From assembly GCF_016907275.1 (NCBI RefSeq), contig NZ_JAFBBP010000001.1, positions 2,098,001-2,162,000 of the forward strand: DNA of 64,000 nucleotides, written 5' to 3'. The notes under the pieces were generated by a model. The model saw only the letters and a program-made list of their open reading frames with translations, did not search any database and had not been told where the DNA came from. This document shows, in pieces, positions 35,446 through 44,507 of this stretch. The DNA comes from Micromonospora luteifusca. Lineage in GTDB: Bacteria; Actinomycetota; Actinomycetes; Mycobacteriales; Micromonosporaceae. A program made the position numbers and the translations under genes. Positions within the stretch are counted from its first letter, which is position 1. Every line of letters begins with the position of its first letter.

Positions 35446-36390
35446 TCAGGCCGCGAGGTCCAGTTCGCTGCCGGTGGCGGCCGGCGTCCGCACCGTAACG
35501 GCGGCCAGGGGCGCCGTGGGCACCGAACGCTGCCGGGCTCGCGCCACGGCACCCGCCGTGGGCAGCAGACGTACGGCCGACTCGGCGGCCCGGGCCAGCA
35601 TCCGCCGGTCGGCGTCACGGGCCGGGTGCAGCGCGGCGGCGATCGTCACCGACACCACCAGATCCCGCGCCGTGACCACCCGGGCCACCGACCGCAGCAG
35701 GGTGTCCGCACCGAGGAAGGCGGCAGCTGTGGTGGTCGTTCCCGTGGACGCACTGCGGTAGGTGAGTCGTAGCGGCACCACCGGGCTGCCCGCGTCGATG
35801 GCCGCCTGGAAGATCGCGGGCCGGAAACCACCGCCGGGGCGACAGTCGGCGGCACCGACACCGGCACACCACGTCGTTCCCTCCGGAAAGACCGCCACCG
35901 ACCGTCCGGCGCGTAGCGTGTCCGCGACCCGGCCGACGGTGGTCGGCAGCGCCCGCGGCCGGGACCGGTCCACGAAGACCGTGCCCGCCGCCGCGGCCAG
36001 TAGGCCGACCAGCGGCCAGGAACGGATCTCCCGCTTCGCGACCATCCGGGTGGGCGCGACCGCCAGCACCGCGAGGATGTCCAGCCACGAGACGTGGTTG
36101 GCGACCAGCAGCGCCCGCCGCCGGGGCAGCCGACCCCGGATCACCAGCCGTACGCCGAGGGCTCGGGCGGTGGCCCGGGCCCAGCCGCGCACCGCCGCCT
36201 GCCGCTCCCGGGTCGGGAGCACGGGCAGCAGCACCACGAGGCCGACCCCGGCCAGCAGCATGCCGGTCACCGCGACCAGCCGGAGCACCCGGCGGGCCAC
36301 CGGCACCGTGGGCACCTCGCCGGCCGCCGGCAGACAGTCGTCGTCGCAACCCGACAGGGGCCGCCACAGGTCGTGCGGCACGGCGGTCAC
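35446..36390 (-). CDS. 1-acyl-glycerol-3-phosphate acyltransferase-like protein (OlsA-like candidate)
   Basis: A 314-residue PlsC-type acyltransferase with an N-terminal TM (VLRLVAVTGMLLAGVGLVVLLPVL). The catalytic HxxxxD is NHVSWLD (about 118-124) and the acceptor motif is FPEGTTW. GTG 36390 overlaps the stop of the upstream GNAT-like gene by 4 bases (GTGA). An OlsB-like N-acyltransferase coupled to an O-acyltransferase is the arrangement of ornithine-lipid biosynthesis (OlsB then OlsA). A role in phosphatidic acid synthesis is the alternative. Confidence 0.85.
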   Translation of the reverse strand: MTAVPHDLWRPLSGCDDDCLPAAGEVPTVPVARRVLRLVAVTGMLLAGVGLVVLLPVLPTRERQAAVRGWARATARALGVRLVIRGRLPRRRALLVANHVSWLDILAVLAVAPTRMVAKREIRSWPLVGLLAAAAGTVFVDRSRPRALPTTVGRVADTLRAGRSVAVFPEGTTWCAGVGAADCRPGGGFRPAIFQAAIDAGSPVVPLRLTYRSASTGTTTTAAAFLGADTLLRSVARVVTARDLVVSVTIAAALHPARDADRRMLARAAESAVRLLPTAGAVARARQRSVPTAPLAAVTVRTPAATGSELDLAA

Positions 36391-37175
36391 CGCTGCGCCT
36401 CCGCACCCAGGAAGTGCCGCAGGTAGCGCGGGTTCATCCGGTCCAGGGAGAAGAGCACGTAGAAGTCCGCGCACCCAAAGTCGGGGTCGTACGACGGCTC
36501 ACCGCAGATCCACGCGCCGAGCCGGAGGTAACCGCGCAGCAGCGGCGGCACCGCGGCGCGCCCGGCCGCGTCGGCTGCCAACGGGGCAGCGGCGGTGAGA
36601 GCGGCGGTCGGGTCGGCGAACCAGGGCCGCAGCGGGCGGACCCGCAGTGGCGGCGGCGACAGGTGCCGGGTCAGGGCCTGGTTCCACACCTCGGCGACCG
36701 TCCGCCCGCCGTCGGCCACCGGCACCGAGGCGCAGCCGCCGAGCCAGCGGGAGCCACGCAGATGCAGGTACCGGATGATGCCGGCCCACATCAGGTTGAT
36801 CACCGCGCCGGTGCGGTGGTCCGGGTGCACACAGGATCGGCCCGCCTCGACCAGGTCGTCGCGGAGCGGGTCGAGCGCGGTGAGGTCGAACTCGTCCTCG
36901 GCGTACCGCCGGTGGGTGCGGCCAGGCGGCAGCAGCCGGTACGTGCCGACCACCTCGCCGGTGCTGTCCTCGCGGACGATCAGGTGGTCGCAGTACGCGT
37001 CGAAGGGGTCCACGTCCAACCCGGCCGCACCGGGGAGGAGAGTGGCGCCGAGCTCAATGGCGAACACCTCGTGACGCAGGCGTTGCGCGGCCGCGACCTG
37101 GGTGGGGTCGTCGGCGATCAGCAGGGTGTATCCGCTGGTCGTCAGGGGTGCGCCAGCGGCATGCAGAACGGCCAT
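36387..37175 (-). CDS. GNAT-fold N-acyltransferase of the OlsB/hemolysin-like family
   Basis: A 262-residue acyltransferase of the PF13444 type (ornithine-acyl[ACP] N-acyltransferase OlsB and autoinducer-synthase-like GNAT fold). Motifs: AAAQRLRHEVFAIELGA (about 28-44), FDAYCDHLIVREDSTGEVVG, then VEAGRSCVHPDHRTGAVI with the conserved R-S-C-V-H-P and a later FYVLFSLDRM. OlsB attaches a 3-hydroxyacyl chain to the ornithine alpha-amino group. Other family members acylate different amines, so substrate is inferred from the coupled O-acyltransferase. ATG 37175. Confidence 0.8.
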   Translation of the reverse strand: MAVLHAAGAPLTTSGYTLLIADDPTQVAAAQRLRHEVFAIELGATLLPGAAGLDVDPFDAYCDHLIVREDSTGEVVGTYRLLPPGRTHRRYAEDEFDLTALDPLRDDLVEAGRSCVHPDHRTGAVINLMWAGIIRYLHLRGSRWLGGCASVPVADGGRTVAEVWNQALTRHLSPPPLRVRPLRPWFADPTAALTAAAPLAADAAGRAAVPPLLRGYLRLGAWICGEPSYDPDFGCADFYVLFSLDRMNPRYLRHFLGAEAQR

Positions 37176-37335
37176 GGGATCTGTCTAGGTGCCCGGGTTG
37201 CCATCCATGGGGACCACTGGTGTCGATCGGATGAACGCCGGCAGGCGAGACCGCGAGCCGCACCCGGCGGTGGGCGTGCGAGGCTGCCGGGGCGGACCGG
37301 CGAACGCGCCGGCGCGCCCCCACCGGAGGTCGACG

Positions 37336-37983
37336 ATGCGCATCGAGTCCCGCTACAACGGGCCCGCCGGATCCGGCAACGGCGGCTGGAGCGCGGGAGT
37401 GTTCGCCGCCGCGGCTGGCGGCACCGGCCCGGTCGAGGTGACGTTGCGCCGGCCACCGCCGTTGGAGACCGAGCTGAGCCTGGTCGACGGCGAGGTCCGT
37501 GACCCGTCCGGCGACCTGGTGGCCGAGGTGCGCCCGGCCGGGACGGTCGACGCCGTCGTACCCCCGGTCGACCTGGACACCGCGGTGGCCGCGGCGGCCC
37601 GCTACCCCGGCCTCGTCGAGCATCCGTTCCCCAGCTGTTATGTCTGTGGGCCGCAGCGGACCGACGGGCTGCGGATCTTCCCCGGTCCGCTGCCGGATGG
37701 CCGGACCGCCGCGCCGTTCCGGGCCCCCGAACAGGTCAGCGCGGCCACGGTCTGGGCGGCGCTGGACTGCCCCGGCGGTTGGGCTGTGCTCGCGCCGGGC
37801 CGCCCGTACCTGCTGGGTCGGATCGCCGCCGTGGTCGCGGCGCTGCCGGGGCCGGGCGACGAATGCGTGGTGACCGGGGCGTTGCTCGGCGTCGATGGGC
37901 GCAAGGCGCTCGTGCACACCAGCCTGTACGGCCCGGACGGCGCGCTGCTCGGCGCCGCCCGGGCGACCTGGATCGCCCGCTGA
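37336..37983 (+). CDS. Uncharacterised protein, hotdog-fold-like
   Basis: A 215-residue soluble protein. PSCYVCGPQRTDGLRIFPGP (about 99-118) is a compact Cys-x2-Cys element, followed by VWAALDCPGGWAVLAPG and a closing ALVHTSLYGPDGALLGAARA. The last part resembles the terminal strand of acyl-CoA thioesterase-like hotdog proteins. A thioesterase role is possible but catalytic residues cannot be assigned. ATG 37336 follows GGAGG. It is divergent from the OlsB-like gene with 160 bases between. Confidence 0.6.
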   Translation: MRIESRYNGPAGSGNGGWSAGVFAAAAGGTGPVEVTLRRPPPLETELSLVDGEVRDPSGDLVAEVRPAGTVDAVVPPVDLDTAVAAAARYPGLVEHPFPSCYVCGPQRTDGLRIFPGPLPDGRTAAPFRAPEQVSAATVWAALDCPGGWAVLAPGRPYLLGRIAAVVAALPGPGDECVVTGALLGVDGRKALVHTSLYGPDGALLGAARATWIAR

Positions 37984-38124
37984 GCCCGGCCGTAGTCCCC
38001 AGGGAGGAGTCACCTCCACCCTGCGGCGGACCAGAAGGTACGGACCGAGCCTGATTGACCTCGTTGCCCCGGGCCGTCACGCTGTGCCACGGCGTACCTC
38101 GACGCCACACACGGGAGGAGAACG

Positions 38125-39060
38125 ATGACTGACGGGCAGCGAAGCCCCACCAGCGACGGTCAGATCGTGGTGTCCGGTCTGACGAAGCAGTACAAGAACG
38201 TGCGGGCGGTGAACAACCTGTCCTTCACCGTGGCGCCGGGGCGGGTGACCGGCTTCCTCGGCCCGAACGGCGCAGGCAAGACCACCACGTTGCGCATGCT
38301 GCTGAACCTGGTCACCCCGACTGCCGGCACGGCCAGCATCAGCGGCCATCGGTACACCGACCTCACGAACCCGCTGCGGCACGTCGGCGCGGTGCTGGAG
38401 GCATCCAGCGCGCACAAGGGCCGCACCGGCATCAACCACCTGCGGGTCATCTGCGCGGCGGCCGGGCTGCCCAAGGAGCGGGCCGACGAGGCGCTGGCCC
38501 TGGTCGGGCTGACCCCGGCGGCGAAGCGCAAGTTCAAGGGTTACTCGCTGGGCATGAAGCAGCGGCTCGGCATCGCCGCCGCGATGCTCGGCGACCCCCG
38601 GGTGCTGATCCTCGATGAGCCGGCCAACGGGCTCGACCCGGAGGGCATCCGGTGGATGCGTGGGTTCCTCAAGAACCTCGCCCACGAGGGCCGGACCGTG
38701 CTGGTCTCCAGCCACCTGCTGTCGGAGATGCAGCTGCTCGCCGACGACGTGGTGATCATCGCGGCCGGGCAGCTGGTCCGGCAGGGGCCGGTCGACCAGG
38801 TTCTCGGCTCGATGGCGCAGAGCGCCCGGGTCCGGGTCCGCACTCCGCAGGCCGAGGCGCTGATCGCCGCCCTGAAGGCGCAGTCGGCGACCGTCGACAC
38901 CGACGAGCACGGCACCCTGCTGGTTGCCGGGGTGGACGCCCCGACGATCGGCCGGACCGCCCTGGCCACCGGCGTCGAGCTGCACGAACTGACCACCGAA
39001 CGGCCCGACCTGGAACGGGTCTTCCTGGAGCTGACGGCCGGAAAGGCGGGCATCCGATGA
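38125..39060 (+). CDS. ABC transporter ATP-binding protein (exporter type)
   Basis: A 311-residue ATPase: Walker A GPNGAGKTT (about 49-57), signature YSLGMKQRLGIAA, Walker B VLILDEPANGLDPEG, H-loop VSSHLLSEM. The C-terminal 80 residues match the DUF4162-like tail of drug or bacitracin-type exporter ATPases. SD GGGAGGAGAACG. Coupled (ATGA) to the permease gene, giving a two-gene exporter of ABC-2 type. The substrate is unknown; lantibiotic or bacitracin-like resistance transporters have this form. Confidence 0.92.
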   Translation: MTDGQRSPTSDGQIVVSGLTKQYKNVRAVNNLSFTVAPGRVTGFLGPNGAGKTTTLRMLLNLVTPTAGTASISGHRYTDLTNPLRHVGAVLEASSAHKGRTGINHLRVICAAAGLPKERADEALALVGLTPAAKRKFKGYSLGMKQRLGIAAAMLGDPRVLILDEPANGLDPEGIRWMRGFLKNLAHEGRTVLVSSHLLSEMQLLADDVVIIAAGQLVRQGPVDQVLGSMAQSARVRVRTPQAEALIAALKAQSATVDTDEHGTLLVAGVDAPTIGRTALATGVELHELTTERPDLERVFLELTAGKAGIR

Positions 39061-39869
39061 ACCTGGTCCGAGCCGAACTGCTCAAGATCCGCACGACCAG
39101 CACCTGGTGGTGGCTGGCTCTCGGCGCGTTCGTGTCGATCGTCCTGGCCTTCGCGTTCAACGCCTGGTATGCCGTCACCGTCCTCGGCGGCGACGGCGGA
39201 GAATTCGGTGCCAGCCCAGAGCAGTCGACCCCGGCGGCGCAGGCAGCGAACATCTACACCTCGGGCCAGTATCTCGGGCTGATGTTCGTGATGCTCATCG
39301 GCATCCTGATGGTCACCAACGAGTTCTTCCACCAGACGGCGACCACGACGTTCCTGACCACGCCGCGGCGCACCTCGGTCATCGTCGGCAAGCTCGTCGC
39401 CGCCAGCCTGCTCGGCTTCCTCTTCTGGCTGGCGACCACGCTGATCGACCTGGCCGCCGGCTCGATCTTCCTGTCCCTCAACGACTACGGCGCTCAGCTC
39501 GGCGAGTGGCCGGTGCAGCGGGCGCTGCTGTTCAACCTGCTCGCGTACGCCATCTGGACGATCCTCGGCGTGGGTATCGGCACGCTGATCACCAACCAAC
39601 TCGGTGCGGTGATCACGGCTGCGGTGCTCTACCTGGTCGGTACCCAGGTGGTGGGTCTGCTGTTCCTGCTCCTGTCGAACCTCCTCGACAGCGAGGCGGT
39701 GCTCAAGTGGCAGGTGGTCTGGCCCGCGGTCGCCTCCCAGGTCATGATCACCGAAGGCCAGTCCGAGTTCGTGCCGGCCTGGTGGGTCGGTGCCCTGGTG
39801 CTGATCGGCTACGCGGTGGTCAGCGGGGTCGTCGGAGTCCTGCTCACTCGGCGGCGCGACATCGCCTGA
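39057..39869 (+). CDS. ABC-2 type transporter permease
   Basis: A 270-residue protein with six TM segments. It has the N-terminal motif NLVRAELLKIRTTSTWWWLA typical of ABC-2/BcrB-like permeases. An extracytoplasmic loop follows TM1 (GGDGGEFGASPEQSTPAAQA), and further TM segments run from ASLLGFLFWLATTLIDLAAG to the end. LLTRRRDIA closes the C-terminus. It forms the membrane part of the exporter with the preceding ATPase. ATG 39057 overlaps the ATPase stop by 4 bases. A strong terminator hairpin follows. Confidence 0.9.
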   Translation: MNLVRAELLKIRTTSTWWWLALGAFVSIVLAFAFNAWYAVTVLGGDGGEFGASPEQSTPAAQAANIYTSGQYLGLMFVMLIGILMVTNEFFHQTATTTFLTTPRRTSVIVGKLVAASLLGFLFWLATTLIDLAAGSIFLSLNDYGAQLGEWPVQRALLFNLLAYAIWTILGVGIGTLITNQLGAVITAAVLYLVGTQVVGLLFLLLSNLLDSEAVLKWQVVWPAVASQVMITEGQSEFVPAWWVGALVLIGYAVVSGVVGVLLTRRRDIA

Positions 39870-39880
39870 CGGCGGTCTTC

Positions 39881-39922
39881 CGACCCCGGGGCGGCGGCGA
39901 CAAGCTGGCCGCCCCGGGGTCG
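39881..39922. terminator. 15-bp GC stem-loop terminator
   Basis: CGACCCCGGGGCGGC (39881-39895) pairs perfectly with 39908-39922 over a 12-base loop, after the ABC transporter operon and before kgd. Confidence 0.85.
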
Positions 39923-40161
39923 TCGTCGTTGCCGCAGGGTCGGGACGGGGCGGATTCCGGCGTGTTACCAGCCCTCGACCATCGGCGCAGCGGTTGCCGA
40001 ACTTCTGGCATCTTCTGTGAAACCGGCCACGGGACCGAGGCGGAAATGCCTGCGCGATCGGTACGGCGTAGCCTGGGACCCGTCCGTCCCGTGCTCCTAA
40101 TCGGGCGCGAGGGACACACCGCGTGCCACACAAACCCGCGTGAAAGAGGCGATTACCGGCC

Positions 40162-43100
40162 GTGTCGACCCAGCAGACTTCGCAGGAGAACCCACTGGCG
40201 GGTTTCGGCCCGAATGAGTGGATCGTCGAGGAGATGTACCAGCGGTACCTCGCCGACCCAACGAGCGTCGATTCGGCCTGGCACGACTTCTTCGCCGACT
40301 ACCGGCCGGCACCCGGAGCGGCCACGCCGCGCGGGGCCGAGTCGTCGTCGGAGAAGCCGGCCACCGCCCCCGAGCCGGACGGCCAGCCGGAGGCAGCCGC
40401 CACGGTCACCCAGCCGAGCGCCGCCGCGCGGCCGGCGACCGCCCCGAAGCCGACCGCCGCGCAGTCGGCACCGACCAAGCCCGCCCCCGCTCCGGCCACC
40501 CCCAAGGCCGCACCGGAGAAGGCCGCACCGGCGAAGCCGGCCGCCAAGGCCGCCGCGCCGACCGCCGACGGCCCGCAGACCACGCCACTGCGTGGCGTCG
40601 CCGCGAAGATCGTCCAGAACATGGACGCCTCGCTCAGCGTGCCCACCGCGACCAGCGTGCGCGCGGTCCCGGCCAAGCTGCTGGTCGACAACCGCATCGT
40701 GATCAACAACCACCTCGCCCGCGGGCGCGGTGGCAAGGTCAGCTTCACCCACCTGGTCGGCTACGCGCTGGTCCGGGCGCTGGTCCAGCACCCCGAGATG
40801 AACAACTCCTTCGCCGAGGCCAACGGCAAGCCTGCGGTGGTCCGCCCGCAGCACGTCAACCTCGGCATCGCGATCGACCTGGCCAAGCCGGACGGCAGCC
40901 GCAACCTGGTGGTCCCCTCCATCAAGGGCTGCGAGCAGATGGACTTCCGGCAGTTCTGGCAGGCGTACGAGGACGTGGTCCGGCGGGCGCGGCGCAATGA
41001 GCTGACCATGGAGGACTACTCCGGCACCACGATCTCGCTGACCAACCCGGGCGGCATCGGCACCGTGCACTCGATGCCGCGGCTGATGCAGGGGCAGAGC
41101 GCCATCATCGGCGTCGGCGCGATGGAGTACCCGGCCCCCTACCAGGGCATGTCCGAGACCACCCTGGCCGAGCTGGCCGTCAGCAAGATCATCACGCTGA
41201 CCAGCACGTACGACCACCGGATCATCCAGGGCGCGCAGTCCGGCGAGTTCCTCAAGGTGATGCACGAGCTGATCCTGGGCGAGCACGGCTTCTACGACCA
41301 GATCTTCACCTCGCTGCGCATCCCGTACGAGCCGGTGCGCTGGATGCGCGACGTGGCGGTCAACTCCGAGGGTCAGATCAACAAGACCGCCCGGGTGCAC
41401 GAGCTGATCCACGCGTACCGGGTGCGCGGTCACCTGATGGCCGACACCGACCCACTGGAATTCAAGATCCGCAAGCACCCCGACCTGGACGTCCTCCAGC
41501 ACGGGCTCACCCTGTGGGACCTGGACCGCGAGTTCCCGGTCAACGGCTTCGCCGGCCGGCAGCGGATGAAGCTGCGCGAGATCCTCGGCGTGCTGCGCGA
41601 CTCGTACTGCCGCCGGGTCGGCATCGAGTACATGCACATCCAGGACCCGGAGGAGCGCCGCTGGGTCCAGGAACGGATCGAGCGCAAGTACGAGAAGCCG
41701 CCCGCCGACGAGCAGAAGCACGTCCTCAACCGGCTCAACGCCGCCGAGGCGTTCGAAACCTTCCTGCAGACCAAGTACGTCGGCCAGAAGCGCTTCTCGC
41801 TGGAGGGCGGCGAGTCGCTGATTCCGCTGCTCGGTGAGGTGCTGGAGTCCTCCGCCGAAAACGGGCTGGACGAGGTCGTCATCGGCATGGCCCACCGGGG
41901 TCGCCTCAACGTGCTGGCCAACATCGTCGGCAAGCCGTACGAGAAGATCTTCTCGGAGTTCGAGGGCCACCTGGACCCGCGCTCGACGCAGGGTTCCGGC
42001 GACGTGAAATACCACCTGGGCCAGAACGGCAAGTTCACCACTCCCGGTGGCGAGCACTCCGTCAAGGTGTCGGTGGTGGCCAACCCGTCGCACCTGGAGG
42101 CCGTCGACCCGGTGCTGGAAGGCATCGTCCGGGCCAAGCAGGACCGGATCGACCTCAAGCTCGAGGGTTACACCGTGCTGCCGCTCGCGGTGCACGGTGA
42201 CGCGGCGTTCGCCGGGCAGGGTGTGGTCGCCGAGACGCTCAACCTGTCGCAGCTGCGTGGCTACCGCACCGGCGGCACCGTGCACGTGGTGGTCAACAAC
42301 CAGGTCGGCTTCACCACCGCCCCGGAGTACAGCCGGTCCAGCCTCTACAGCACCGACGTGGCCCGGATGATCCAGGCGCCGATCTTCCACGTCAACGGGG
42401 ACGACCCGGAGGCCGTGGTCCGAGTGGCGCGGCTGGCCTTCGAATACCGGCAGACGTTCAACAAGGACGTCGTGATCGACATGGTCTGCTACCGCCGGCG
42501 CGGGCACAACGAGGGCGACGACCCGTCGATGTCCAACCCGCAGATGTACAAGATCATTGATTCGAAGCGCTCGGTCCGCAAGCTGTACACCGAGGAGCTG
42601 ATCGGTCGCGGCGACATCACCGTGGAGGACGCGGAAGAGCTGCTGCGGGACTACCAGGCGCAGTTGGAGAAGGTCTTCAAGGCCACTCGGGACGCCGCCT
42701 CGGCCCCGCGCCAGCTCAACCGGCCGCGCCGCGAGGTCGAGCCGGAGCCGCAGGTCGACACCGCCACCGACGCGTCCGTGGTGAAGGCGATCGGCGAGGC
42801 GCACATCAACCTCCCGGAGGGCTTCACCCCGCACAAGCGGATCCAGCAACTGCTGGACCGGCGGGCCAAGATGTCCGTCGAGGGCAACATCGACTGGGGC
42901 TTCGGCGAGATCATCGCGCTCGGGGCGTTGCTGCACGACGGGGTCACCGTCCGGCTGGCCGGGCAGGATTCGCGTCGCGGCACGTTCGTCCAGCGGCACG
43001 CCTCGGTGGTCGACTCCCGCACCGGCGACGACTACCTGCCGCTGAAGTCGCTCACCGGCGACGGTGAACGCTCCCGGTTCTTCGTGCACGACTCGCTGCT

Positions 43101-43923
43101 CAGCGAGTACGCGGCGATGGGCTTCGAGTACGGCTACTCGGTGGAGAACATCAACGCGCTGGTCGCCTGGGAGGCCCAGTTCGGTGACTTCGTCAACGGC
43201 GCCCAGTCGGTGATCGACGAGTTCATCTCGTCCGGCGAGGTGAAGTGGGGCCAGCGCTCCGCCGTCACCCTGCTGCTGCCGCACGGCCACGAGGGCCAGG
43301 GCCCGGACCACACCTCCGGCCGGCCGGAGCGGTTCCTGCAGATGTGCGCCGAGGACAACATGCGGGTGTCCATCCCGACCACCCCGGCGAACTACTTCCA
43401 CCTGCTGCGCCGCCAGGCCCTGTCGCCCAAGCGCAAGCCGCTGGTGGTGTTCACGCCGAAGTCGCTGCTGCGGCACAAGCTCTGCGTCTCCTCGGTGGAG
43501 GACTTCACCACCGGCACCTTCCAGCCGGTGCTGCGCGACACGGCAGCCCCGGCACCGGAGGCGGTGAAGCGGGTCCTGCTCTGCTCGGGCAAGGTCTACT
43601 ACGACCTGTTCCAGGCCCGTCAGGAGCGCGGCGTCACCGACACCGCGATCCTCCGGATCGAGCAGCTGTACCCGCTGCCGGTGGAGGAGATCCGGGCGGC
43701 CCTCGCGCAGTACCCGAACGCGGAGGACTTCGCCTGGGTGCAGGAGGAGCCGGCCAACCAGGGCGCCTGGTCGTTCGTCGCGCTCAACCTGCTGGAGCAC
43801 CTCGCGGACGTTCGGCTTCGGCGGATCTCCCGCCCGGCCGCGGCCGCCCCGGCGGTCGGCTCGGCCAAGACCCACGAGGTCGAGCAGACCGCGCTGATCG
43901 AGGCGGCTCTCCCCCGCCCGTGA
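40162..43923 (+). CDS. kgd: Multifunctional 2-oxoglutarate metabolism enzyme Kgd (E1/E2o fusion)
   Basis: A 1253-residue protein with mycobacterial-type domain order. An N-terminal [19 protein letters not shown] motif is followed by an Ala/Pro-rich linker (about 50-130). Then comes an E2-like acyltransferase domain (about 130-370, with [16 protein letters not shown] near its end). The thiamine-diphosphate E1o part has [26 protein letters not shown] and the C-terminal transketolase-like region. It acts in the TCA cycle as 2-oxoglutarate dehydrogenase E1, and can also decarboxylate 2-oxoglutarate or make 2-hydroxy-3-oxoadipate. Activity is usually held off by unphosphorylated GarA, which is not in the window. 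GTG 40162. Confidence 0.96.
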   Translation: MSTQQTSQENPLAGFGPNEWIVEEMYQRYLADPTSVDSAWHDFFADYRPAPGAATPRGAESSSEKPATAPEPDGQPEAAATVTQPSAAARPATAPKPTAAQSAPTKPAPAPATPKAAPEKAAPAKPAAKAAAPTADGPQTTPLRGVAAKIVQNMDASLSVPTATSVRAVPAKLLVDNRIVINNHLARGRGGKVSFTHLVGYALVRALVQHPEMNNSFAEANGKPAVVRPQHVNLGIAIDLAKPDGSRNLVVPSIKGCEQMDFRQFWQAYEDVVRRARRNELTMEDYSGTTISLTNPGGIGTVHSMPRLMQGQSAIIGVGAMEYPAPYQGMSETTLAELAVSKIITLTSTYDHRIIQGAQSGEFLKVMHELILGEHGFYDQIFTSLRIPYEPVRWMRDVAVNSEGQINKTARVHELIHAYRVRGHLMADTDPLEFKIRKHPDLDVLQHGLTLWDLDREFPVNGFAGRQRMKLREILGVLRDSYCRRVGIEYMHIQDPEERRWVQERIERKYEKPPADEQKHVLNRLNAAEAFETFLQTKYVGQKRFSLEGGESLIPLLGEVLESSAENGLDEVVIGMAHRGRLNVLANIVGKPYEKIFSEFEGHLDPRSTQGSGDVKYHLGQNGKFTTPGGEHSVKVSVVANPSHLEAVDPVLEGIVRAKQDRIDLKLEGYTVLPLAVHGDAAFAGQGVVAETLNLSQLRGYRTGGTVHVVVNNQVGFTTAPEYSRSSLYSTDVARMIQAPIFHVNGDDPEAVVRVARLAFEYRQTFNKDVVIDMVCYRRRGHNEGDDPSMSNPQMYKIIDSKRSVRKLYTEELIGRGDITVEDAEELLRDYQAQLEKVFKATRDAASAPRQLNRPRREVEPEPQVDTATDASVVKAIGEAHINLPEGFTPHKRIQQLLDRRAKMSVEGNIDWGFGEIIALGALLHDGVTVRLAGQDSRRGTFVQRHASVVDSRTGDDYLPLKSLTGDGERSRFFVHDSLLSEYAAMGFEYGYSVENINALVAWEAQFGDFVNGAQSVIDEFISSGEVKWGQRSAVTLLLPHGHEGQGPDHTSGRPERFLQMCAEDNMRVSIPTTPANYFHLLRRQALSPKRKPLVVFTPKSLLRHKLCVSSVEDFTTGTFQPVLRDTAAPAPEAVKRVLLCSGKVYYDLFQARQERGVTDTAILRIEQLYPLPVEEIRAALAQYPNAEDFAWVQEEPANQGAWSFVALNLLEHLADVRLRRISRPAAAAPAVGSAKTHEVEQTALIEAALPRP

Positions 43924-43939
43924 CCTGACCGCACCACGA

Positions 43940-43980
43940 GAGCCGGGGCAGGGCCGTTCACCACGGTCCTGCCCCGGCTC
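43940..43980. terminator. 18-bp stem-loop terminator after kgd
   Basis: GAGCCGGGGCAGGGCCGT (43940-43957) pairs with 43963-43980, with a single G-U and a TCACC loop. A clear terminator between kgd and the small DUF6104 gene. Confidence 0.9.
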
Positions 43981-44038
43981 CGTCGGTCCATCCGCAAACC
44001 CACCCGGCCCGCGCCGGGCCGAGCATGAGGACGTACGC

Positions 44039-44224
44039 ATGTACTTCACGGACCGTGGCATCGAGGAACTGGTCGAACGCCGAGGCGACGAGCAGGTGAC
44101 CCTGGAGTGGCTCGGCGAGCGCCTGCGCGACTTCGTCGACCTCAACCCCGACTTCGAAACCCCCATCGAACGCCTGGCAACCTACCTGGCCCGCCTAGAC
44201 GACCCCGACGACAACGACGCCTAA
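44039..44224 (+). CDS. DUF6104 small protein
   Basis: A 61-residue acidic protein, almost entirely helical and conserved in actinobacteria just after kgd: MYFTDRGIEELVERRGDEQ, then EWLGERLRDFVDLNPDFETP and a Asp-rich tail. No signal, TM or metal motif is present. Function is unknown; its fixed place after kgd hints at a link with 2-oxoglutarate metabolism, although a strong terminator lies between them. ATG 44039. Confidence 0.85.
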   Translation: MYFTDRGIEELVERRGDEQVTLEWLGERLRDFVDLNPDFETPIERLATYLARLDDPDDNDA

Positions 44225-44462
44225 CAGCCCCCCACCCCCACCCCTGGCCCACCCCCACCCCTGGCCCACCGCCCACCGCCCACCGCCGTTGGCCCACACC
44301 GGTGATCATGAAGTTATGCGCGCGTGTCGTCGGCGTGTCGACCCATAGCCTCATGATCACCGGGGACAGGGCGGGGGCCGGGCGGGGGCCGGGGGCCGGG
44401 CGGGGGCCGGGGACAGGGCGGGGGCCGGGAGGGTGCCGGGAGGGCAGCGCGCGGGGGTGGGG
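44225..44462. repeat. C-rich tract, palindrome and G-rich tract
   Basis: This gap has no gene. 44225-44288 is a C-rich run of CCCAC/CCACCGC units. A palindrome follows, with arm CCGGTGATCATGA (44299-44311) exactly matching the complement of 44351-44363. Then 44364-44462 is a G-rich tandem of GGGGGCCGG and GGGGACAGG units with G4-forming potential. The C and G tracts are on opposite sides of the palindrome. Confidence 0.8.
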
Positions 44463-44507
44463 CGGGTGGAGGGGTTGGGTGGGGGTCTTGCGATCTAGGG
44501 TGGGGTT

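Noticed and set aside
38541..40133. 530-codon minus frame across the ABC transporter genes
   Set aside because: It runs through the ABC ATPase and permease genes on the other strand and its translation is low-complexity.
40153..44166. 1337-codon open frame antisense to kgd
   Set aside because: It is the complement of kgd codons. High third-position GC keeps the reverse frame open, and the protein is compositionally biased with no recognisable domain.
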